Source: an uncultured Oscillospiraceae bacterium (GTDB lineage: Bacteria > Bacillota > Clostridia > Oscillospirales > Acutalibacteraceae). Taken from it: a DNA stretch of 5,861 nt. Both the position numbers and the translations under genes were made by a program. The notes beneath the pieces were generated by a model. That model saw nothing but the letters and a program-made list of their open reading frames with translations, was not told the DNA's origin and made no database searches. The stretch spans positions 1 to 5,861 of the forward strand of contig CAJKJS010000102.1 in assembly GCA_905200265.1 (NCBI GenBank). The letters run 5' to 3'. This document shows, in pieces, positions 1 to 5,370 of the stretch. Within the stretch, counting starts at the first letter, position 1. Every line of letters starts with the position of its first letter.

Positions 1-19
1 ACAGTTTTTTTATTTGTTT

Positions 20-38
20 TTCCCAATTCAATAGGGAA
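20..38. promoter_or_regulatory. Possible operator: small inverted repeat upstream of the HxlR-gene promoter
   Basis: TTCCC at 20-24 is matched by GGGAA at 34-38 with a 9-base AT-rich centre. It lies just upstream of the -35 hexamer of the regulator gene. HxlR proteins are dimeric winged-helix factors that often bind inverted repeats near their own promoters, so autoregulation is possible. The repeat is short and could be chance. Confidence 0.2.
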
Positions 39-44
39 TTTTCC

Positions 45-73
45 TTTACAAGTCATTTTAAAACTGATATAAT
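45..73 (+). promoter_or_regulatory. Sigma-A promoter with extended -10, upstream of the HxlR-type gene
   Basis: The -35 hexamer TTTACA (45-50) and a perfect -10 hexamer TATAAT (68-73) are separated by exactly 17 bases. TG at 65-66 adds an extended -10 (TGnTATAAT). The expected transcription start is about 80-81. That leaves no room for a ribosome binding site ahead of the ATG at 84, which supports translation starting at 168 or 174. Confidence 0.8.
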
Positions 74-90
74 CAATTTATAAATGAAAA

Positions 91-115
91 AGAAAGCGCT
101 CTACAGTCGCTTTTT
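91..115 (+). other. Leader hairpin 1 of the HxlR-gene mRNA
   Basis: AAAGCG (93-98) pairs with CGCTTT (108-113) around a 9-base loop. The stem can extend by one A-T and one G-T pair to 91-115. It lies in the predicted untranslated leader, and the 3' arm runs into a short T run. It could be a weak terminator or part of an attenuator. No function can be assigned from sequence alone. Confidence 0.4.
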
Positions 116-125
116 CCTCAGACAG

Positions 126-154
126 GCTGCGATTTTCGCAGCTTCTTCTTGTTT
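126..154 (+). terminator. Leader hairpin 2, terminator-like (possible attenuator)
   Basis: GCTGCGA (126-132) and TCGCAGC (136-142) form a perfect 7-bp stem with a TTT loop, followed by a T-rich tail (143-154). It sits between the predicted transcription start and the AAAGGA ribosome binding site at 158-163, where an attenuator would be. The tail is broken by C and G, so termination may be partial. Confidence 0.45.
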
Positions 155-167
155 GATAAAGGATAAT

Positions 168-581
168 ATGGATATGAAAAAAGATCGAAAAAGGAAAAAA
201 GCCAAAACGGCCAGTGCGGTCTCTGTGCCGGTGGAAGCCACTGTGTCTGTTTCCCCTTCCCTACAGGAAGGTATGCAAGCGTTGCAACTTCTGGTCGATG
301 ACCTGGGGGGAAAATGGCGCATTCGTGTACTGTGGGCGTTGCTCGACGGTGTTTCCGCACGGTATAGTATGATTAAATCCCGGATTCCCGGCATTACCGA
401 TATGATGCTCACCCAAAGCCTAAAAGAACTGTTGCAAAGTGGGTTTATTTCCCGTCAGCAATTTTTGGAAGCTCCGCCTCGGGTGGAATACCAGCTGACT
501 CCTTACGGGCAAAGCCTTTTGCCTGTGATTCAGCAAGCCGTACTATGGGTTCAGCATCATCCCAAACCTGAAACGGTATAA
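168..581 (+). CDS. HxlR-family winged-helix transcriptional regulator
   Basis: A small cytoplasmic DNA-binding regulator of the HxlR family. From the ATG at 168 it is 137 residues. AAAGGA at 158-163 supports this start, or the ATG at 174. The in-frame ATG at 84 would give 165 residues but sits almost on the predicted transcription start and has no ribosome binding site. Family signatures are clear: GGKWRIRVLWAL opening the winged helix, RYSMIKSRIPGI and MLTQSLKELLQSGFI covering the recognition region, then PPRVEYQLTPYGQSLLPV for the wing and following helix. The N-terminus is a very basic extension (KKDRKRKKAK) followed by a Ser/Val-rich linker. The protein has no cysteine, so it cannot sense oxidants or electrophiles through a thiol as YodB/HypR-type members do. 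No ligand or target can be inferred; the next gene, an aldolase, has its own promoter. Confidence 0.88.
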   Translation: MDMKKDRKRKKAKTASAVSVPVEATVSVSPSLQEGMQALQLLVDDLGGKWRIRVLWALLDGVSARYSMIKSRIPGITDMMLTQSLKELLQSGFISRQQFLEAPPRVEYQLTPYGQSLLPVIQQAVLWVQHHPKPETV

Positions 582-587
582 TTCTTG

Positions 588-606
588 CCGGAAACCGGAC
601 TTTTTC
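588..606 (+). terminator. Weak candidate terminator after the HxlR gene
   Basis: CCGG-AAA-CCGG (588-598) is followed after two bases by five T residues. The stem is only 4 bp, so it would be weak. An alternative overlapping pairing is AACCG with CGGTT around a 10-base loop. Some readthrough into the aldolase gene is likely. Confidence 0.25.
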
Positions 607-617
607 ACGGTTAGGGC

Positions 618-646
618 TTTTCAAAAACAAAAATTTGCATTACAAT
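618..646 (+). promoter_or_regulatory. Likely sigma-A promoter of the aldolase gene
   Basis: TTTTCA (618-623) matches four of six -35 positions and TACAAT (641-646) five of six -10 positions, with a 17-base spacer. Transcription would start near 653. A near-perfect ribosome binding site, AGAAGGAGG, follows at 669-677, 7 bases before the ATG. The strong site fits a highly expressed glycolytic gene. Confidence 0.6.
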
Positions 647-684
647 AGGGATAAAGATCTGAACTTTCAGAAGGAGGATTTTTC

Positions 685-1548
685 ATGCTCGTATCCGCAA
701 AGGACATGCTCACCAAGGCTTTTGAAGGCCACTATGCGGTGGGCCAGTTCAACATCAACAATCTGGAATGGACCAAAGCGATTCTGCAGACGGCTCAGGA
801 ATGCAACTCCCCGGTTATCCTGGGTGTATCGGAAGGGGCCGGCAAATACATGTGCGGCTATAACACCGTGGCGGCTATGGTCAACGGTATGATGGAAACC
901 CTGGGCATCACGGTTCCGGTCGCTCTGCACCTGGACCATGGTTCCTATGAAGGCGCCAAAAAGGCTATGGAAGCTGGTTTCTCTTCCATCATGTTCGACG
1001 GTTCTCATTATCCCATCGAAGAAAACGTGGAAAAGACCAAAGAACTGATCACCATCACCAACTATCTGGGCCTGTCCCTGGAAGCTGAAGTAGGCTCCAT
1101 CGGCGGTGAAGAAGACGGTGTTGTCGGCGGCGGCGAAGTAGCCGATCCGGCCGAATGCAAAATGATCGCCGATCTGGGCGTTACCATGCTGGCTGCCGGT
1201 ATTGGCAACATTCATGGTGTGTACCCCGAAAACTGGCAGGGCCTGCGTTTTGATGCGCTGGAAGCCATTAAAGCAGCTGTTCCCGGCGTACCGCTGGTAC
1301 TGCACGGCGGCACGGGTATCCCGGACGACATGGTGAAAAAGGCCATCACCCTGGGCGTATCCAAGGTAAACGTGAACACCGAATGCCAGCTGGCTTTCCG
1401 CGACGCGACCCGCGCTTATGTGGAAGCTGGCAAAGATCAGCAGGGCAAGGGCTTCGACCCCCGCAAACTGCTGGCTCCCGGCACGGAAGCTATCAAGGCG
1501 AAAGTCAAAGAAAAGATGGAACTGTTCGGCTCCATCGGCAAAGCCTAA
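685..1548 (+). CDS. fba: Class II fructose-1,6-bisphosphate aldolase
   Basis: A cytoplasmic, zinc-dependent enzyme that reversibly splits fructose 1,6-bisphosphate into dihydroxyacetone phosphate and glyceraldehyde 3-phosphate in glycolysis and gluconeogenesis. The 287 residues match the usual length of the Bacillus FbaA type and the protein looks complete. Visible motifs are AVGQFNINN (18-26), SPVILGVSEGAGKYM (42-56), HLDHGS (82-87) with the likely catalytic Asp84 and zinc ligand His85, SLEAEVGSIGG (131-141), GNIHG (174-178, likely zinc ligand His177), LHGGTGIP (206-213, likely zinc ligand His207) and KVNVNTE (227-233) for phosphate binding. The related tagatose-bisphosphate and ketose-bisphosphate aldolases share this fold, but no sugar-utilisation genes lie nearby, so the glycolytic role is preferred. 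Codons are strongly biased towards C-ending and CTG forms, unlike the neighbouring genes, consistent with high expression. It appears monocistronic, ending at a strong terminator. Confidence 0.96.
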   Translation: MLVSAKDMLTKAFEGHYAVGQFNINNLEWTKAILQTAQECNSPVILGVSEGAGKYMCGYNTVAAMVNGMMETLGITVPVALHLDHGSYEGAKKAMEAGFSSIMFDGSHYPIEENVEKTKELITITNYLGLSLEAEVGSIGGEEDGVVGGGEVADPAECKMIADLGVTMLAAGIGNIHGVYPENWQGLRFDALEAIKAAVPGVPLVLHGGTGIPDDMVKKAITLGVSKVNVNTECQLAFRDATRAYVEAGKDQQGKGFDPRKLLAPGTEAIKAKVKEKMELFGSIGKA

Positions 1549-1560
1549 TTCTTCGGTTGC

Positions 1561-1601
1561 AAAAGCCGGAAGCGAGCAAACTCGCTTCCGGTTTTTCTTT
1601 T
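1561..1601 (+). terminator. Strong intrinsic terminator of fba
   Basis: CCGGAAGCGAG (1566-1576) and CTCGCTTCCGG (1581-1591) form a perfect 11-bp stem with a CAAA loop, followed by TTTTTCTTTT (1592-1601) and preceded by an A run. It begins 13 bases after the fba stop codon. Confidence 0.95.
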
Positions 1602-1635
1602 GCCCTGTACCCCAAAAAAGGAGAGTTTTTATTCC

Positions 1636-2280
1636 ATGTTTCATGCCGCTATTTTTGATATGGATGGATTGCTGCTGGATACAGAAGGGCTGTTGTGCCG
1701 TTTTTGGTGCGAAGCCGGACAAGAAGCCGGGTATCCTTTTACCCCCGAGCACGCCCGGCATCTGCGCAGTTTAAGCGGGCCATATGCCCGCCAGTATTTA
1801 TGCGGAGTATTTGGCTCCACCTTCCCCTTCGACAAGGTGCGCGATACCCGCCGGGCTAAAATGGCCGCGTACTTATCCGAACATCCTCCTGTGTGTAAAC
1901 CAGGGGCTCATCAGCTACTGACTTGGCTGCGCGATCACCATGTGCTTACCGCCGTGGCCACTGCTACCGATCAGCAACGGGCTCGGGCCTATTTAACGCA
2001 AACGGGGTTATATCCTCTGTTCGACAAAATCTGCTGTGCACCGGATGTTCCCCGGGGTAAACCCATGCCCGACGTTTACCTAGCGGCTTGTCATCAGATT
2101 CACCAGGCACCATCCGATTGCCTGGCTTTGGAAGATTCCCCCAATGGGGTGTTGTCCGCCTGGCGTGCCGGATGCCACGTACTCATGGTCCCTGATCAAA
2201 CCCCGCCCGACCCCTGGATGGAGCCTCTGCTTTTTGGTGTATGTCCCACTCTGGGGGATGTCATCCCTCTGCTCGTGTAA
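1636..2280 (+). CDS. HAD-superfamily phosphatase (beta-phosphoglucomutase-like)
   Basis: A cytoplasmic Mg-dependent phosphohydrolase or phosphomutase of the haloacid dehalogenase superfamily, 214 residues from the ATG at 1636. That start is preferred because it puts the nucleophile motif at its usual place near the N-terminus. AAGGAGAG lies at 1618-1625, a slightly long distance upstream. Motif I is DMDGLLLDTE with nucleophile Asp8 and acid/base Asp10. A helical cap follows at about 18-85. Motif II is probably Thr109 in AVATATD. Motif III is Lys142 in RGKPMPDVY. Motif IV is EDS with Glu166 and Asp167. The GKPxPDxY and EDSxNGVxSAxxAG signatures place it with the beta-phosphoglucomutase, 2-deoxyglucose-6-phosphatase and pseudouridine-5'-phosphatase group. 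The substrate cannot be read from sequence. No convincing promoter is visible between the fba terminator and this gene. It is followed 15 bases later by the pentapeptide-repeat gene, so the two are probably co-transcribed. Confidence 0.9.
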   Translation: MFHAAIFDMDGLLLDTEGLLCRFWCEAGQEAGYPFTPEHARHLRSLSGPYARQYLCGVFGSTFPFDKVRDTRRAKMAAYLSEHPPVCKPGAHQLLTWLRDHHVLTAVATATDQQRARAYLTQTGLYPLFDKICCAPDVPRGKPMPDVYLAACHQIHQAPSDCLALEDSPNGVLSAWRAGCHVLMVPDQTPPDPWMEPLLFGVCPTLGDVIPLLV

Positions 2281-2295
2281 GAAAGGAGCCCCTCT

Positions 2296-2886
2296 ATGCC
2301 CTCCATAACCGGACAAACCATCATAAGTGAGACCTTTTCCGATGAATCTTGGCAGGAAAAAGTGTATATCGACTGCCGGTTCCGTGGCTGCCGTTTTTCC
2401 GAAACCGTGTTTCGGCACTGTCGATTTGAAAATTGCCGGTTCGAATTTTGTACCTGTAACGGTACCGTTTGGGAAAACTGTCAAATCACGAACGGCAGTT
2501 TTTCGTCCACTTCCCTGTTTGGCGCTTCCTTTGTGGGATGCAAATGTACCGGCACCGATTTTTCCGGGGCGGATGTATCGGCTATTTCATTTTCTCAGTG
2601 CCGGCTGGATTATACCTTGTTTACCGGGTGCGACCTTCGGCGACTGGATTTGCGCGGGTGTGATCTCAGCCATGCCGACTTGACTTCCTGCTGCCTAAAG
2701 CGGGCCAATTTGCAGGACTGCCATTTGCATGGCGCCCGGGTACAAGGATGCGATTTGCAGGAATGCGATCTACGAGGAGCCGATACACGCGGCTGTGATT
2801 TAAAAAGTGCTCATCTACAGAAAACCCACCTGGATATTCGCCAGGCGGCACAACTGGCCGAAAGCCTGGGGGCCATCGTGGAATAA
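2296..2886 (+). CDS. Pentapeptide-repeat protein, Qnr/MfpA-like
   Basis: A 196-residue protein starting 15 bases after the phosphatase stop, with AGGAG at 2284-2288. Residues 23-182 can be divided into 32 consecutive five-residue units with no interruption; the central residue is Phe or Leu in most. This predicts a continuous right-handed quadrilateral beta-helix of about eight coils. The N-terminal half favours Phe and the C-terminal half Leu. It has 18 cysteines, 15 of them at the inward-facing position before the central pair. The C-terminus (LDIRQAAQLAESLGAIV) resembles the dimerisation helix of Qnr proteins. Qnr and MfpA are dimeric DNA mimics that bind DNA gyrase and can protect it from fluoroquinolones. 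The lack of loops resembles MfpA and Gram-positive Qnr proteins rather than plasmid Qnr. A gyrase role here is inference; many pentapeptide-repeat proteins have unknown functions. Confidence 0.88.
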   Translation: MPSITGQTIISETFSDESWQEKVYIDCRFRGCRFSETVFRHCRFENCRFEFCTCNGTVWENCQITNGSFSSTSLFGASFVGCKCTGTDFSGADVSAISFSQCRLDYTLFTGCDLRRLDLRGCDLSHADLTSCCLKRANLQDCHLHGARVQGCDLQECDLRGADTRGCDLKSAHLQKTHLDIRQAAQLAESLGAIVE

Positions 2887-2916
2887 TGTGGAATATTTAG
2901 TGGAAAATGTGGATAA
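2878..2916 (+). promoter_or_regulatory. Four phased GTGGA direct repeats, including an exact DnaA box
   Basis: GTGGAATA (2878), GTGGAATA (2888), GTGGAAAA (2900) and GTGGATAA (2909) start 10, 12 and 9 bases apart, about one helical turn each. The last belongs to TGTGGATAA at 2908-2916, the exact reverse complement of the consensus DnaA box TTATCCACA. Extended to nine bases, the second and third repeats match 7 of 9. CTACCCACA at 2925-2933 is a further 7-of-9 match in the opposite orientation. The first repeat overlaps the last codons of the pentapeptide-repeat gene. DnaA binding upstream of nrdD is the inferred role. Confidence 0.55.
2888..2903. promoter_or_regulatory. Possible upstream NrdR box (half-conserved)
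   Basis: Against the NrdR palindrome ACACWATATATWGTGT this site matches 10 of 16 positions, with a well-conserved right half (AGTG). It begins 41 bases before the better box at 2929, close to four helical turns, and NrdR boxes usually occur in helically phased pairs. It overlaps the GTGGA repeats, so the two readings compete for the same bases. Confidence 0.35.
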
Positions 2917-2928
2917 CATCCCTTCTAC

Positions 2929-2944
2929 CCACAATATATAGAAA
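2929..2944. promoter_or_regulatory. Likely NrdR box upstream of nrdD
   Basis: The core CACAATATATAG at 2930-2941 matches the NrdR consensus ACACWATATATWGTGT at 12 of 16 positions; only the outer right end and the first base differ. NrdR is a zinc-ribbon/ATP-cone repressor that senses nucleotide pools and controls ribonucleotide reductase operons in most bacteria. Its position 30 bases before the -35 of the nrdD promoter fits. Confidence 0.6.
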
Positions 2945-2973
2945 AAACATTCCTGTTTTCAGCTGTTCTGCCG

Positions 2974-3002
2974 TTGACTTGCCGGGACAAATTATATACA
3001 AT
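2974..3002 (+). promoter_or_regulatory. Sigma-A promoter of nrdDG
   Basis: TTGACT (2974-2979) and TACAAT (2997-3002) each match five of six consensus positions and are separated by 17 bases. Transcription would begin near 3009, giving a leader of about 28 bases before the ATG at 3037. Confidence 0.75.
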
Positions 3003-3036
3003 GGTACGGTACTATTTTGGGGGAAGGGTTACAGCT

Positions 3037-5343
3037 ATGATCGAAAAAATTCAAAAACGGAATGGCGAGCTAGCGGATTTCGACGCAACGAAAATCCGCA
3101 GTGCCATGTACCGCGCCAATATTCACACGGAAGATGCCCGTATTTCCGACCAACAATTGGATCTCCTCACCGCCCATGTATTGGAGAAAGCAGAATCCCT
3201 GGGTGGTGTTCCCACCGTGGAACAAATCCAAGATCTGGTAGAGGAAGCCTTAGTCGAAGCCGATTATGCCGGTACGGCCAAAGCCTATATGTTGTACCGG
3301 GCGGAACACGCCACCATGCGCCATATGGATGCCAACTTGATGAAAACGTACGAAAACCTTACGTTTACCGGCGATCACACGGGTACCTATGTGCGCACCA
3401 GCACCAATGTGGGGCATAATACCGATACCGCCATGGGCACCATGCTCAAGTACGGTTCCGAAGGTGCCAAGGCGTTTTATGACAGCAATGTCATTCCCCA
3501 GGAAATTGTCTGTGCCCACGAAAACGGCGACATTCACATCCATGATAAAGATTTCTATGCCCTAACCGAAACGAACTGCCAAATCGACCTGCTGCCACTT
3601 TTCGAAAATGGTTTTTCCACCGGGCACGGGTATTTGCGCACCCCCAACAGCATTCGCAGTTATGCGGCCTTATGTTGTATTGCCATTCAGGCCAACCAAA
3701 ACGATATGCATGGTGGGCAGAGTATTCCCAACTTTGACTATGCCATGGCACCGGGCATTATTTGCACATTCCGCAAAAGTTACCGGTGGGCGCTGGTACA
3801 GCATCTGCAAATTTCCCTGGAAAAGAGTCGCGAGGAATGCCAGACGCTGCTCATTCCGGCTGAAGAAGCCATTGCACAGATTCGCATGGGCCAGGCCGAT
3901 GCTGTGGTACCGGCTCTGTGCGGGGCCGTCGCGCTCTCGCCGGAACTTTTACAGGCCGCTCACCGTTATGCGGTAAAGAAAGCCATGCAGGAAACGGAAA
4001 ACGCCACGTACCAGGCCATGGAAGCCCTCATCCACAACCTCAACACCATGACCAGCCGGGCCGGTGCTCAGGTACCGTTCAGCACGGTCAACTATGGTAC
4101 CGATACCTCCCCCGAAGGGCGCATGGTCGTACAGAATTTACTGCTTGCCACGGAAAAAGGATTGGGTGATGGCAGCACGCCGGTTTACCCGGTCCAAATT
4201 TTCAAAGTAAAAAATGGCGTCAACGCCCATCCCGGCGATCCAAACTATGATTTGTTCCGCCAGGCTATGCAGGTATCGGGTCTGCGGTTGTACCCGAATT
4301 TCAGTTTCCTGGATGCTCCCTTTAACCTGCCTTATTACCGTGCTGATGATTACCGCAGCGAAGTAGCCTACCTGGGCTGCCGCACCCGGGTGATGGAAAA
4401 CCGCCACGATCCCAGCCGTCAAACGTCCTGTCAACGAGGGAACCTGAGCTTTACCACAATCAACCTGCCTCGCCTGGGACTATTGGCACAAGGTGATATC
4501 GACACGTTCTTTGCTTTATTAAATGACCGCATGGATCTAGCCATTCGCCAGCTGCGCCATCGGTTAGGGATTCAGGGCGAAAAAAAGGTCTATAACTTCC
4601 CGTTCCTAATGGAACAAGGGGTGTGGATGGATGCCGACAAACTCTCTATGACGGATACCGTGGAAGAGGTCTTGCGTCATGGCACCTTGAGTGTTGGTTT
4701 TATTGGACTAGCGGAAACGCTGACTGCCTTAACGGGGTATCATCATGGGGAAAACATGGAGAGCCAAAAACTTGGGCTGTCCATTATCGGTCATATGCGG
4801 GCCCGGCTGGACCGGGAAAGCCAACAAACCGGTCTAAACTGGGGGCTGTTTGCTACCCCGGCCGAAACGCTGTGCGGCCGCTTTACGGAACTGGATAAAA
4901 AGAAATTCGGCATTGTGCCTGGGGTAACGGACCGGGCGTATTACACCAATTCGTTCCACATTCCGGTATGGTACCCGCTTTCGGTATGGGAGAAAATCGA
5001 GCGGGAAGCGCCTTATCATGCCCTAACGAACAATGGTCACATTACCTGTGTGGAACTTTCCGTCGAACAGGCACGCAATACCGACCTGTTCGAAAAAATT
5101 CTTCTCTATATGCAACAGTGCGGCATCGGGTATGGTGCTATCAACCACGCAGCCGACCGTGATCCGGAATGCGGATATATTGGCGAAATTGGTGAAACCT
5201 GTCCCTATTGCCACCGCAGCGAATCAGAAGGGGCACGCTTTGAGCGGATTCGCCGCATCACGAGTTACCTGGCCGGTCCGCTGGAATGCTGGAACCCGGC
5301 AAAACGGGCGGAAGAGCGCGACCGCGTGAAACATAGCCTGTGA
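3037..5343 (+). CDS. nrdD: Anaerobic (class III) ribonucleoside-triphosphate reductase NrdD with Ser at the glycyl-radical position
   Basis: The large subunit of the oxygen-sensitive reductase that makes dNTPs from NTPs. The ATG at 3037 (768 residues) is chosen because GGGGAAGGG lies at 3020-3028 and the ATP-cone starts here (IEKIQKRNG); the earlier ATG at 2974 lies in the promoter. The ATP-cone covers about 2-95. The catalytic barrel carries TNCQID with Cys181, LGCRTR with Cys448 (likely thiyl radical) and RGNLSFTTINLPR with Asn469. Asn469 lies 21 residues after Cys448, the spacing of Cys290 and Asn311 in phage T4 NrdD, where the Asn binds formate; this suggests formate as reductant. A C-terminal zinc site has Cys712, Cys722 and Cys725. 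The C-terminal loop reads RRITSYLAG, whereas the family has RxxGYL: the radical-bearing glycine is replaced by Ser743 (AGT). Such a change should abolish normal catalysis. The frame is otherwise open and conserved up to RAEERDRVKH. It could be an inactive or altered paralogue, or a base error. nrdG follows after 27 bases. Confidence 0.95.
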   Translation: MIEKIQKRNGELADFDATKIRSAMYRANIHTEDARISDQQLDLLTAHVLEKAESLGGVPTVEQIQDLVEEALVEADYAGTAKAYMLYRAEHATMRHMDANLMKTYENLTFTGDHTGTYVRTSTNVGHNTDTAMGTMLKYGSEGAKAFYDSNVIPQEIVCAHENGDIHIHDKDFYALTETNCQIDLLPLFENGFSTGHGYLRTPNSIRSYAALCCIAIQANQNDMHGGQSIPNFDYAMAPGIICTFRKSYRWALVQHLQISLEKSREECQTLLIPAEEAIAQIRMGQADAVVPALCGAVALSPELLQAAHRYAVKKAMQETENATYQAMEALIHNLNTMTSRAGAQVPFSTVNYGTDTSPEGRMVVQNLLLATEKGLGDGSTPVYPVQIFKVKNGVNAHPGDPNYDLFRQAMQVSGLRLYPNFSFLDAPFNLPYYRADDYRSEVAYLGCRTRVMENRHDPSRQTSCQRGNLSFTTINLPRLGLLAQGDIDTFFALLNDRMDLAIRQLRHRLGIQGEKKVYNFPFLMEQGVWMDADKLSMTDTVEEVLRHGTLSVGFIGLAETLTALTGYHHGENMESQKLGLSIIGHMRARLDRESQQTGLNWGLFATPAETLCGRFTELDKKKFGIVPGVTDRAYYTNSFHIPVWYPLSVWEKIEREAPYHALTNNGHITCVELSVEQARNTDLFEKILLYMQQCGIGYGAINHAADRDPECGYIGEIGETCPYCHRSESEGARFERIRRITSYLAGPLECWNPAKRAEERDRVKHSL

Positions 5344-5370
5344 ATTTTTGAAAAAGGGGGTTATCCGTTT

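Noticed and set aside
84..167. N-terminal extension of the HxlR protein resembling a signal or lipoprotein sequence (KKK, hydrophobic stretch, AASSC)
   Set aside because: It overlaps the leader hairpins, begins within a few bases of the predicted transcription start and has no ribosome binding site. A cytoplasmic regulator would not carry a signal peptide.
1597..1635. A promoter for the phosphatase gene between the fba terminator and the ATG at 1636
   Set aside because: The only -10-like stretches lie too close to the start codon to leave a leader with the ribosome binding site, and no matching -35 was found.
667..1761. A long open frame (364 codons) on the minus strand opposite fba
   Set aside because: It mirrors the strongly biased codons of fba, spans the fba terminator, has no ribosome binding site, and its translation shows no recognisable domain. 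The + strand aldolase is certain.
2878..2933. The DnaA-like repeats as a chromosomal replication origin
   Set aside because: No dnaA, dnaN, rpmH or AT-rich unwinding element is nearby, and only one repeat is an exact DnaA box. A regulatory cluster is more plausible.
2944..2959. AAAACA-TTCC-TGTTTT hairpin after the pentapeptide-repeat gene as a terminator
   Set aside because: The stem is 6 bp and nearly all A-T, and no T run follows it, so termination is unlikely.
2987..3002. A third NrdR-box-like stretch overlapping the -10 of the nrdD promoter
   Set aside because: It matches 11 of 16 positions, but mainly through the AT-rich core. Its distance of 58 bases from the best box is not an integral number of helical turns, and the right half-site is lost.
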